Below, piece after piece: positions 55,565-63,782 of a DNA stretch of 64,000 nt. The stretch comes from Pseudomonadota bacterium. GTDB lineage: Bacteria; Pseudomonadota; Gammaproteobacteria; Burkholderiales; Burkholderiaceae_E. The notes beneath the pieces are model-generated. The model was not told where the DNA came from. It saw nothing but the letters and a program-made list of their open reading frames with translations, and ran no database searches. The stretch is taken from positions 1-64,000 of the forward strand of contig JAEWFA010000040.1 in assembly GCA_023389055.1 (NCBI GenBank). Reading direction: 5' to 3'. Numbering within the stretch: position 1 is the stretch's first letter; each line of letters starts with the position of its first letter. A program made the translations under genes and the position numbers.

Positions 55565-56347
55565 ATGGCCGAAAAAGACTACATCCTGGAGACCCGTCGC
55601 CTCGTCAAGGAATTCAAGGGCTTCGTCGCAGTGAACGACGTCGACCTGCGCGTGCGCCGGGGCCAGATTCATGCATTGATCGGGCCGAACGGAGCCGGCA
55701 AGACGACGTTCTTCAACCTGTTGACGAAGTTCCTGATTCCCACCGCGGGGCAGATCCTGTTCAACGGGCAGGACATCACTGCCGAGAAGTCGGCCCAGGT
55801 GGCGCGACGCGGCATCGTGCGCTCGTTCCAGATCTCGGCCACGTTCCCGAACCTGACCGTGCTCGAGAACGTGCGCGTGGCGCTGCAGCGAAAGCTCGGC
55901 ACGTCCTTTCATTTCTGGAAGCCCGAACGCTCGCTCGACGTGCTCGACTCGCGCGCGATCGAGCTGCTCGACACGGTCGGGCTGCGCGAGTTCGCCGACC
56001 ATGTCACCGTCGAGTTGCCGTACGGGCGCAAGCGCGCGCTGGAGATCGCCACGACCCTCGCCACCGAGCCCGAGCTGATGCTGCTCGACGAGCCCACGCA
56101 AGGCATGGGGCACGAGGACGTCGACCGCGTCACGCAGCTCATCAAGAAGGTTTCGGCCAACCGGACGGTGCTGATGGTCGAGCACAACATGAACGTCGTG
56201 GCGAATATCGCCGACACGATCAGCGTGCTGCAACGCGGCCAGGTGATCGCCGAAGGCCCGTACGAGATCGTCTCGCGGAATCCGCAGGTGCTCGAGGCGT
56301 ACATGGGAAGCGCGAGCGAAGAGCTCGGGGGCACGCATGGTCACTGA
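55565..56347 (+). CDS. Branched-chain amino acid-type ABC transporter ATPase (LivG-like)
   Basis: A 260-residue ATPase subunit of a HAAT-family importer. Walker A is IGPNGAGKTTFFNLL. The Q-loop region is RSFQISATFPNLTVLENVRVA. The signature loop is degenerate: LPYGRKRALEIA replaces LSGGQ, as in other LivG proteins. Walker B is LMLLDEPTQGMGHED and the H-loop MVEHNMNVV. It is the first of five genes and overlaps the second by 11 bp. Confidence 0.92.
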   Translation: MAEKDYILETRRLVKEFKGFVAVNDVDLRVRRGQIHALIGPNGAGKTTFFNLLTKFLIPTAGQILFNGQDITAEKSAQVARRGIVRSFQISATFPNLTVLENVRVALQRKLGTSFHFWKPERSLDVLDSRAIELLDTVGLREFADHVTVELPYGRKRALEIATTLATEPELMLLDEPTQGMGHEDVDRVTQLIKKVSANRTVLMVEHNMNVVANIADTISVLQRGQVIAEGPYEIVSRNPQVLEAYMGSASEELGGTHGH

Positions 56348-57053
56348 GCGCGGCGTCGAGTTCCTGCGCATCTCCGACCTGCATTCCTTCTATGGCGAGT
56401 CGCACATCCTGCACGGGGTGGACCTCGTCGTGAACGGCGGCGAGGTGGTCACGCTGCTCGGGCGCAACGGCGCGGGCCGCACCACCACGCTGAAGTCGAT
56501 CCTCGGCCTGGTGGGGCGGCGCACCGGGTCGATCCGCATCAAGGGCGTCGAGGCGGTGAACCTGCCGCCGCATGCGATCGCGCGCCTGGGCATCGGCTAC
56601 TGCCCGGAGGAGCGCGGCATCTTCGCCAGCCTTTCGTGCGAGGAGAACCTGCTGCTGCCGCCGCAGATCGGCTCGGGCGGCATGAGCCTGGACGAGATCT
56701 ACGAGATGTTTCCCAACCTGGCGGAGCGTCGCAACAGCCAGGGCACGCGGCTGTCCGGCGGCGAGCAGCAGATGCTGGCGGTCGCGCGCATCCTGCGCAC
56801 CGGGGCGAAGATGCTGCTGCTCGACGAGATCTCCGAGGGGCTGGCGCCGGTCATCGTCCAGAGCCTGGCACGGATGATCCGCATGCTGCGCGAAAAGGGG
56901 TTCACCATCGTGATGGTGGAGCAGAATTTCCGGTTCGCGGCGCCGCTGGCCGACCGGTTCTACGTCATGGAGCACGGGCGCATCGTCGAGAGCATCGAGG
57001 CGGCGCAGCTCGAACAGAAGATGGGCATGCTGCGGGAGTACCTCGGCGTCTGA
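56337..57053 (+). CDS. Branched-chain amino acid-type ABC transporter ATPase (LivF-like), Walker A Lys replaced by Arg
   Basis: A 238-residue ATPase subunit paired with the LivG-like protein. Walker A reads GRNGAGRTTT: the invariant Lys is Arg at residue 48 (CGC codon). Other motifs are intact: the Q-loop region GYCPEERGIFASLSCEEN, signature LSGGEQQMLAVARIL, Walker B MLLLDEISEGLAPV, and H-loop MVEQNFRFA, where Gln takes the place before the usual His region, as is common in LivF. Its ATP use may be altered. It overlaps livG by 11 bp and is followed by the binding-protein gene after 47 bp. Confidence 0.9.
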   Translation: MVTERGVEFLRISDLHSFYGESHILHGVDLVVNGGEVVTLLGRNGAGRTTTLKSILGLVGRRTGSIRIKGVEAVNLPPHAIARLGIGYCPEERGIFASLSCEENLLLPPQIGSGGMSLDEIYEMFPNLAERRNSQGTRLSGGEQQMLAVARILRTGAKMLLLDEISEGLAPVIVQSLARMIRMLREKGFTIVMVEQNFRFAAPLADRFYVMEHGRIVESIEAAQLEQKMGMLREYLGV

Positions 57054-57100
57054 AACGCAGCAGCCGGTCGATGGGTTCATCACTCGAGGAGGGAAGAAGG

Positions 57101-58324
57101 ATGACAATGAACGTGAAGCTTTCGACGATGGTCGCGTCGCTGGCGCTGGCCTTCGGGGCGGCGACGGCGAACGCCGAGGTGTCGGGCGGGGTCGTCAAGA
57201 TCGGCGTCATGAACGACATGTCGGGGCTGTACGCCGACATCGGCGGACCGGGTTCGGTCGTCGCGGCGAAGCTGGCGGTCGAGGATTTCCAGAAGCAGTT
57301 CAACCCGAAGTTCAAGATCGAGATCGTTTCGGCCGATCACCAGAACAAGCCCGACGTCGGCTCGAACGTGGCGCGCCAGTGGTACGACACCGACGGCGTC
57401 GACGCGATCGCCGACGTGCCCACCTCGTCGGTGGCGCTGGCGGTGAGCCAGGTCACGAAGGACAAGAACAAGGCCTTCCTCGCCACCGGGCCGGGCACGT
57501 CGGACCTCACCGGCAAGGCGTGCTCGCCGAACACGGTTCATTTCCTGTACGACACCTGGATGCTCGCGCACGGCACCGGCACCGCGGTCACGAAGAGCGG
57601 CGGAGACAGCTGGTTCTTCCTGACGGCCGACTATGCCTTCGGCCATGCGCTGGAACGCGACACGATGGAAGCCGTCAAGCAGGCCGGCGGCAAGGTGCTC
57701 GGCGCGGTGCGCCATCCGTTGGCCACGCAGGACTTCTCGTCGTACCTGCTGCAGGCGCAGGCCTCGAAGGCGAAGGTGATCGGCCTGGCGAACGCCGGTG
57801 GCGACACGATCAACTCGATCAAGCAGGCTGCCGAGTTCGGCATCGTCAAGGGCGGCCAGAGCCTGGCCGGCCTGCTGGTGTTCATCACCGACGTGCACGG
57901 CCTGGGGCTCGAGAAGGCGCAGGGACTGCTGCTCACCGAGACCTTCTACTGGGACCACAACGACCAGACGCGTGAATGGTCGAAGCGATTCGCCGCGGCC
58001 AACAAGGGCATCTACCCGTCGTCCGATCACGCCGGCGTCTACGCGGTCATTCTCGACTACCTGAAGGCGGTCAAGGAGATCGACTCCGACGACGGCGCGA
58101 AGGCCATCGCGCAGATGAAGTCGCGGCCCGCCGAGGATTCGCTGTTCGGCAAGAGCACCACCCGCATCGACGGGCGCACGCTGCATCCGGCGTACCTCTT
58201 CGAAGTGAAGAAGCCCAGCGAGTCGAAGGGTCCGTACGACTACTACAAGCTGCGTGGAACCATCCCCGCCGACGAGGCGTTCCGTCCGCTGAAGGATGGC
58301 GGCTGCCCGCTGGTGAAGTCCTGA
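57101..58324 (+). CDS. Branched-chain amino acid-type ABC transporter substrate-binding protein
   Basis: A 407-residue periplasmic binding protein of the Leu/Ile/Val-binding (Peripla_BP_6) class. A Sec signal peptide ends near ATANA (about residue 25). Mature features are VVKIGVMNDMSGLYADIGGPG, TSSVALAVSQVTKDKNKAFL and DYAFGHALERDTMEAVKQAGG. The ribosome site GGAGGGAAGAAGG is strong. Sequences of this kind bind aliphatic amides, amino acids or aromatic acids; the ligand is not readable. A strong GC hairpin follows at 58348-58377. Confidence 0.92.
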   Translation: MTMNVKLSTMVASLALAFGAATANAEVSGGVVKIGVMNDMSGLYADIGGPGSVVAAKLAVEDFQKQFNPKFKIEIVSADHQNKPDVGSNVARQWYDTDGVDAIADVPTSSVALAVSQVTKDKNKAFLATGPGTSDLTGKACSPNTVHFLYDTWMLAHGTGTAVTKSGGDSWFFLTADYAFGHALERDTMEAVKQAGGKVLGAVRHPLATQDFSSYLLQAQASKAKVIGLANAGGDTINSIKQAAEFGIVKGGQSLAGLLVFITDVHGLGLEKAQGLLLTETFYWDHNDQTREWSKRFAAANKGIYPSSDHAGVYAVILDYLKAVKEIDSDDGAKAIAQMKSRPAEDSLFGKSTTRIDGRTLHPAYLFEVKKPSESKGPYDYYKLRGTIPADEAFRPLKDGGCPLVKS

Positions 58325-58347
58325 GCCGCAAGGCGCACGCCGGGTTT

Positions 58348-58377
58348 CCCGCGGAGCCGGTTCGCCGGCTCCGCGGG
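58348..58377 (+). terminator. 13-bp hairpin with TTCG tetraloop after the binding-protein gene
   Basis: CCCGCGGAGCCGG (58348-58360) and CCGGCTCCGCGGG (58365-58377) form a perfect stem closed by the extra-stable TTCG tetraloop. No T-run follows. It sits between the binding-protein gene and the permease genes, so it more likely protects the upstream mRNA or reduces read-through than ends transcription outright. Confidence 0.55.
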
Positions 58378-58461
58378 TGATTCCGCGCCAGGCCCTGCCT
58401 CAGGCCCCGCACCCGCGCTCGATCCGGGCTCGATCCACGCTCGATTCACGAAGCAGACCCG

Positions 58462-59346
58462 ATGGACATCTTCGGCGTTCCGACCCAGGCACTGTTCGGA
58501 CAGCTGCTGATCGGACTGATCAACGGTTCGTTCTACGCGCTGCTGTCGCTCGGCCTTGCCGTGATCTTCGGCCTGCTGAACATCATCAATTTCGCGCACG
58601 GCGCGTTGTACATGCTGGGCGCGTTCACCGCGTACCTGCTGTTCGCGAAGCTGGGCATCGGCTACTGGTGGTCGCTGCTGCTCGCGCCGATCCTCGTCGG
58701 CGCGATCGGCATGATCATCGAGCGAACGATGCTCGCGCGCCTGTACAAGCTCGATCACCTGTACGGGCTGCTGCTCACTTTCGGTCTGGCGCTGATCATC
58801 CAGGGACTGTTTCGCAACTGGTTCGGCTCGTCGGGCGAGCCGTACCCGATTCCGCCCGAGCTCACCGGTGCGCGCAACCTCGGTTTCATGTTCCTGCCGA
58901 ACTACCGCGCGTGGGTGATCGTCGCTTCGGTCTTCGTGTGCCTGGGCACCTGGTTCATCATCGAGCGCACGCGGCTGGGTGCCTATCTGCGAGCAGCCAC
59001 CGAGAACCCGCAACTGGTGCAGGCCTTCGGCATCAACGTGCCGCGGATGATCACGCTCACCTACGGCTTCGGCGTGGCGCTGGCGGGATTCGGCGGCGTG
59101 ATGGCCGCGCCGATCTACCAGGTGAGCCCGCAGATGGGCGAGCACCTGATCATCGTCGTGTTCGCCGTCGTCGTCATCGGCGGCATGGGATCGATTCTCG
59201 GATCGATCGTCACCGGATTCGGGCTGGGCCTGATCGAGGGGCTCACGAAGGTGTTCTATCCGGAGGCGTCGAACACGGTGATCTTCGTCATCATGGCGAT
59301 CGTCCTGCTGATCAAGCCGGCCGGTCTGTTCGGCACGCAGAAGTAG
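58462..59346 (+). CDS. Branched-chain amino acid-type ABC transporter permease (LivH-like)
   Basis: A 294-residue permease with about eight membrane helices. Family signatures are LINGSFYALLSLGLAVIFGL, NIINFAHGALYMLGAF and the coupling segment FGINVPRMITLTYGFGVALAG, then GGMGSILGSIVTGFGLGLIE. The hydrophobic pattern and length fit LivH. It starts 137 bp after the binding-protein gene and lies 10 bp before the LivM-like gene. Confidence 0.92.
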   Translation: MDIFGVPTQALFGQLLIGLINGSFYALLSLGLAVIFGLLNIINFAHGALYMLGAFTAYLLFAKLGIGYWWSLLLAPILVGAIGMIIERTMLARLYKLDHLYGLLLTFGLALIIQGLFRNWFGSSGEPYPIPPELTGARNLGFMFLPNYRAWVIVASVFVCLGTWFIIERTRLGAYLRAATENPQLVQAFGINVPRMITLTYGFGVALAGFGGVMAAPIYQVSPQMGEHLIIVVFAVVVIGGMGSILGSIVTGFGLGLIEGLTKVFYPEASNTVIFVIMAIVLLIKPAGLFGTQK

Positions 59347-59356
59347 GGCCCACTCG

Positions 59357-60346
59357 ATGGCGCACGACACGACCACGCTCGCGGCGCCGGCCGCCGGGAA
59401 AGCGCACCTGCACGCGCAGGCCGATACCAGCTACCAGCGCATCGCCTTCTGGCTGATGGCGGCGGCCTTCGTGCTGCTGCCGCTGGCGGTCTATCCGGTA
59501 TTCCTGATGAAGGTGATGTGCTTCGCGCTGTTCGCGTGCGCATTCAACCTGCTCATCGGCTTCGGCGGCCTGCTGTCCTTCGGCCATGCGATGTTCCTCG
59601 GAACCGCCGGCTACGCGACGGCGCATGCGGCAAAGGAATGGGGCGTCACGCCGGAGCTGGCCATCGTCTTCGGCACCGCCTGCTCGGCGCTGCTCGGCTG
59701 GGTCACCGGACTGCTCGCCATCCGGCGCCAGGGCATCTACTTCGCGATGATCACGCTGGCGCTCGCGCAGATGGTGTTCTTCTTCTATCTGCAGACGCCG
59801 TTCACGCACGGCGAGGACGGCATCCAGGGCGTGCCGCGCGGAAAGCTGTTCGGCGTCGTCGACCTGAACGACCGGGTGGCGATGTACGCGCTCGTGTTCG
59901 TCGTCTTCTTCGGCGGCTTCCTGTTGATCTGGCGCATCGTCCATTCGCCGTTCGGGCAGGTACTGAAGGCGATCCGCGAGAACGAGCCGCGCGCCACTTC
60001 GCTTGGCTACGACACCGATCGCTACAAGCTCGTCGCGTACATCCTGTCGGGCACACTGTCGGGACTCGCCGGCGCCATGAAGGCGCTGGTCTTCCAACTC
60101 GCCTCGCTCACCGACGTCTACTGGACGATGTCGGGCGAAGTGGTGCTGATGACATTGGTGGGGGGCCTGGGCACGCTGTTCGGCCCGGTGGTCGGCGCTG
60201 CGGTGATCATCACGATGCAGAACTACCTCGCGCAGATCGGCGCCTGGGTGACGATCGTCCAGGGAGCGATCTTCGTGCTGTGCGTGCTGGCATTTCGACG
60301 CGGAATCGTCGGCGAGATCGCGCACCTGCTGCGCAAGCCGCTCTAG
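59357..60346 (+). CDS. Branched-chain amino acid-type ABC transporter permease (LivM-like)
   Basis: A 329-residue permease, the second membrane subunit. It begins with a polar 30-residue tail, followed by about nine helices. Signatures are NLLIGFGGLLSFGHAMFLGT, RRQGIYFAMITLALAQM, and the coupling loop VLKAIRENEPRATSLGYD. The C-terminus contains GGLGTLFGPVVGAAVI. It is the last gene of the operon and convergent with the aldehyde dehydrogenase gene, only 3 bp apart. Confidence 0.92.
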   Translation: MAHDTTTLAAPAAGKAHLHAQADTSYQRIAFWLMAAAFVLLPLAVYPVFLMKVMCFALFACAFNLLIGFGGLLSFGHAMFLGTAGYATAHAAKEWGVTPELAIVFGTACSALLGWVTGLLAIRRQGIYFAMITLALAQMVFFFYLQTPFTHGEDGIQGVPRGKLFGVVDLNDRVAMYALVFVVFFGGFLLIWRIVHSPFGQVLKAIRENEPRATSLGYDTDRYKLVAYILSGTLSGLAGAMKALVFQLASLTDVYWTMSGEVVLMTLVGGLGTLFGPVVGAAVIITMQNYLAQIGAWVTIVQGAIFVLCVLAFRRGIVGEIAHLLRKPL

Positions 60347-60349
60347 GAA

Positions 60350-61927
60350 TCAGTCGACGATCGTCTGCGACTGCTCTCGCAGATACAGCGGCAGATACCA
60401 GAAGGAGCCGATCGCCTTGCCGGTGCTGCCGCTGGCTTTCCATCCTCCAAAGGGCTGGTAGCCGGGCCAGGCCCCGGTCGTCGCGCCCTGCGGGCGGTTT
60501 ACATAGGTGACGCCGGCTTCGATTCCATCGAGGAATCGCTGCGCTTCTTCGGGTGCGCCGTAGAAACCGGCGGTCAACCCGTAGTCGGAGCGGTTCGCTT
60601 CGGCGATCGCCTCGTCGAGCGAGTCGACCTCGCTCACGAGCACCAGCGGCAGGAACTGCTCGTCGTGCCATAGCGCGTCATCGCGCGGCGCCTGGCCGAC
60701 GGTGGGCGCGACGAACCAGCCCCGTCCGAGCGCTCCCTCGTCCAGGAGGCGGCCGCCCGAGTCGATTCGCCCGACCCGCTGCAGTCGCTCGACGCAGCCT
60801 TGATAGCGCCGATAGGCGCGTTCGTCGATGACCGGCCCCATCCAGTTCTGCCGCTCGGTCGGATCGCCCACCGCGATCGACGACGCGGCCGCCGCGAGAC
60901 GCTCGCGCAGCGCGGCGGCAACGGCGCGTTCGACGAGCACGCGAGAGCAGGCCGAGCATTTCTGTCCCTGCAGCCCGAAGGCCGAGCGAGAGATGCCGGT
61001 GACGGCGCGTTCGAGATCGGCATTGCGGGTGACGATCGCCGCGTTCTTCCCGCCCATCTCGGCGATGCACGGACGCGGCCAGCGCTGCTGCGCAAAGCGG
61101 CGCACGATGCCCATGCCCACCTCGTACGAGCCCGTGAACGTGATCCCCGCGACGTCCGGGTGCGCGACGAGCGCCTCGCCGATCTCGCCACCGGCGCCGC
61201 TGACGAGGTTCGCGACGCCCGGCGGAACGCCCGCGTCGAGAAGCGCCTGCATCAACAGTTGTCCGCACAGCGAGGTAGCACTGGCGACCTTGAAGACGAC
61301 GGTGTTGCCCGCGACGAGCGCCGCACCGATCGGCCCGCCGGCCAGCGCGAACGGAAAGTTGAAGGGTGCGATGACGACCCAGGCGCCGTAGGGTCGCAGC
61401 ACGGTCCGGTTGCGGCTGACGAAGCCGGCCAGCGGGTCGTTCGGAAGCTCGCGGCGAAAACCGTCGTTCTGCTCGAACTGGTCGCAGTACCAACGGAACA
61501 GGTCCGCCGTTTCCTGCACCTCGCCGAGCGCTTCCATCCGATTCTTGCCGACCTCGACGGCCATCGCGGCCGAGATCGAGTAGACGCGTTCCTCGATCAG
61601 CGCGGCGACGCGACGCAGCGTCGCAACGCGCTCGGGCCACGGCGTTCGCGCCCAGCCGGGGTGCGCGCGGCGGGCTGCCCGAACCGCTGCGTCGACGTCG
61701 GCAGCGGTGCCGGCGGCGAACCGGCCGACCAGCAGGTCGCGGTCGATCGGCGAACGCAGTTCGTAGTGCGCAGCGGCCTGCCGTTCGCGACCGTCGATGA
61801 ACATCGCGTGCTCGGCACCCAGTGCGCGCCGCGCTTCGCCCACGGCGGCGTCGAAGCGTTCGTGCAGCGCCGAAGGCGGGTCGAACATCGTCGAATAGGT
61901 AAGGCGGAAATCGCCTGTCGTGCTCAT
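60350..61927 (-). CDS. 1-pyrroline-5-carboxylate dehydrogenase-like aldehyde dehydrogenase
   Basis: A 525-residue NAD(P)-linked aldehyde dehydrogenase. The catalytic Cys is C324 in GLQGQKCSACSRV, and the general-base Glu is in AEMGGKNAAIV. ITFTGSYEVG is the cofactor loop. The pair QKCSACSRV and GGKNA, together with length, fit the proline/glutamate-semialdehyde group (RocA or PutA C-terminal part). The ATG at 61927 has GAGAGG 7 nt upstream; a longer frame to 62032 is not supported. No proline dehydrogenase is nearby, so the aldehyde used is uncertain. It is divergent from the diguanylate cyclase gene. Confidence 0.88.
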   Translation of the reverse strand: MSTTGDFRLTYSTMFDPPSALHERFDAAVGEARRALGAEHAMFIDGRERQAAAHYELRSPIDRDLLVGRFAAGTAADVDAAVRAARRAHPGWARTPWPERVATLRRVAALIEERVYSISAAMAVEVGKNRMEALGEVQETADLFRWYCDQFEQNDGFRRELPNDPLAGFVSRNRTVLRPYGAWVVIAPFNFPFALAGGPIGAALVAGNTVVFKVASATSLCGQLLMQALLDAGVPPGVANLVSGAGGEIGEALVAHPDVAGITFTGSYEVGMGIVRRFAQQRWPRPCIAEMGGKNAAIVTRNADLERAVTGISRSAFGLQGQKCSACSRVLVERAVAAALRERLAAAASSIAVGDPTERQNWMGPVIDERAYRRYQGCVERLQRVGRIDSGGRLLDEGALGRGWFVAPTVGQAPRDDALWHDEQFLPLVLVSEVDSLDEAIAEANRSDYGLTAGFYGAPEEAQRFLDGIEAGVTYVNRPQGATTGAWPGYQPFGGWKASGSTGKAIGSFWYLPLYLREQSQTIVD

Positions 61928-62031
61928 CGTCACACCTCTCGAATGCCGGCTGTTCGCGGACAGAGGCAAGGGTACAGGCAAGCCGCCGCTCGGCCGCCCG
62001 GATGCGCCGTACGGCCGGGCGGACCGGGGCA

Positions 62032-62049
62032 ATAGGCCGAATGGCCTAT
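62032..62049. promoter_or_regulatory. Candidate operator: 7-4-7 inverted repeat
   Basis: ATAGGCC-GAAT-GGCCTAT is a perfect palindrome in the divergent region between the aldehyde dehydrogenase and diguanylate cyclase genes, 105 bp before the former's start. An ATG lies inside it (62041), which argues against that ATG being the cyclase start. Confidence 0.5.
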
Positions 62050-62133
62050 GGCGGGCGTGAAACAGGACCTCGGAAGTCGGCGGGGGACGGTGCTAGAAAC
62101 GGACGGTCGATCCGCTCGCAGGAAGCAGCCGTC

Positions 62134-63741
62134 TTGCCCGATTCGCGTTTCGCCGACACGCGCGCCCAGTTGCAGCGGGCGGACGACGCATTGCGCCGCG
62201 GCGAGCACGACCACGCGCGCAGCTGCGCGGTGCTTGCCTCGCAGCTCGCCGCCGACGCCCATGATCCACGCGGCCAGGCCGAGGCGCTGTTGCGCCTGGC
62301 GCGCGTCGATACCTTCGTCTCGCGCCTGCGCAGCGCGCACCGCGCTGCCCACCGGGCGGTGCAGCTCTTCGAGCAGGCCGGCGATACGGCCGGCGAGGCG
62401 CGCTCGCTCGTCATCTACTCGTACGTCGCCAGCTGCCTGCGGCGCAACGAGCTGGCCGTCACCTCGGCGATCATGGCGACGTCGCTGGCGCGACCGCTGG
62501 GCGAGCCGCGCCTGCTCGCGTCGGCCTGCAATGCGCAGGGCATCGCGCTGATCGCCAACGGCGACTTCGATCGTTCGTCCGAGGCGCTCGACAGGGCCGC
62601 CGAACATGCCGCGCGATGCGGTCGGGCGGCCACCTTCCAGCCGCGGCTGAACCGCTGCTACGGGGAGATCGTGCGGGCGAGCGTCGAGCGGCACCTGTAT
62701 TCGCATCCGGCCGACGGCATGCGGCTCGAGCAGGCGCTGGGGGCTTGCCGCGCCCTCGTGCAGGGCTGGCGCATTGCGCAACTGGGCGAGGAGGCCGAGC
62801 CCACCCCGCGCGCCCTGCTGGCCTTCGCCGAATGCATCGCCGCCGCCTGGCGCGGCGCCATCGACGAGGCCGACCTGCATGCGAGGAGCGTCGCCGTGCA
62901 CGCGGCCCGGCACTCGCGCACCTCCTGGCTCCATGCGCTCGCGATGTGGGCGCAATGCGAGGCGGCGCGCGGCCGCGGCGACGATACGGTCGCCGTTGCG
63001 TCGGTCCGCGCGATGATCGACGTCGCGTTGTCGGTCGAGCACGAGCAGATCGCGCGCACCGGCCACATGCTCGCGAGCGACATCCTCGACGCCCAGGGGC
63101 GCAGCCGCGAGGCGCTCGCCGAGCTCCGCTCGCTCGCACGGCGCGACATCGAGACCCGCACCAAGAGCTTCGAGCACCACGATCGCGTCGCGCAGCGCCA
63201 GCTGGAGCTGCGCCATCGCTCGCAGCAGCTGCGCGAGCTGGAAGTCGAATCGCGCCGGCTCGAGCAGTGGTCGCTCGAGGATCCGCTCACCGAGCTGCCG
63301 AACCGACGACAGCTCGAGCGTGCGCTCGTCGACGCGCTCGAGCGCGGAGCGGCGGCGCGACCGGGTCCGGCGATCGCGCTGATCGACGTCGACCGCTTCA
63401 AGGGAATCAACGATCGGCATTCGCACGCGATCGGCGATCGTGTGCTCCAGTCGCTCGCCGGCCTGCTTCGTGCGCACGTGAGGCACGGCGACCTGCCCGC
63501 GCGGCTGGCAGGCGACGAGTTCGTGATCGTCTTCTGCGATGCCGACCTGCGCACCGCGCGCATGGCCTGCGAGCGACTGCGCGCCGCGGTTCGCGGGTTC
63601 GCCTGGCACGAGCTGGCGCCCGGCGTCGAGGTCGACATCAGCTTCGGCCTCGCCGAGGCCGCCCCGCAAGACACGATGCATACGCTGATCGCGCGCGCCG
63701 ACGAGGACATGTATCGGATGAAGAGCCGCTCGCCGCGCTGA
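62134..63741 (+). CDS. Diguanylate cyclase with helical-repeat sensor domain
   Basis: A 535-residue soluble protein. Residues about 1-340 are all-helical tandem repeats like TPRs (for example AEALLRLARVDTFVSRLRSA), with no membrane segment. A coiled-coil linker (QRQLELRHRSQQLRELEVE) joins it to a GGDEF domain. The active-site loop is A459-G-D-E-F463, an accepted variant of GGDEF, and the inhibitory site R450-x-x-D453 sits exactly five residues before it. It should make cyclic di-GMP with product inhibition. The start is a TTG at 62134 with AGGAAG 8 nt upstream; an ATG at 62041 gives a low-complexity N-terminus and overlaps a palindrome. Confidence 0.85.
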   Translation: MPDSRFADTRAQLQRADDALRRGEHDHARSCAVLASQLAADAHDPRGQAEALLRLARVDTFVSRLRSAHRAAHRAVQLFEQAGDTAGEARSLVIYSYVASCLRRNELAVTSAIMATSLARPLGEPRLLASACNAQGIALIANGDFDRSSEALDRAAEHAARCGRAATFQPRLNRCYGEIVRASVERHLYSHPADGMRLEQALGACRALVQGWRIAQLGEEAEPTPRALLAFAECIAAAWRGAIDEADLHARSVAVHAARHSRTSWLHALAMWAQCEAARGRGDDTVAVASVRAMIDVALSVEHEQIARTGHMLASDILDAQGRSREALAELRSLARRDIETRTKSFEHHDRVAQRQLELRHRSQQLRELEVESRRLEQWSLEDPLTELPNRRQLERALVDALERGAAARPGPAIALIDVDRFKGINDRHSHAIGDRVLQSLAGLLRAHVRHGDLPARLAGDEFVIVFCDADLRTARMACERLRAAVRGFAWHELAPGVEVDISFGLAEAAPQDTMHTLIARADEDMYRMKSRSPR

Positions 63742-63782
63742 CCGGCGGCGCGGCGGTTGTCGCCTTCGCGACGACGCAGCGA

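Noticed and set aside
62041..62133. Extended N-terminus of the diguanylate cyclase from the ATG at 62041
   Set aside because: The added residues are low-complexity with no ribosome site, and the ATG lies within a perfect palindrome. The TTG at 62134 has AGGAAG at the right distance.
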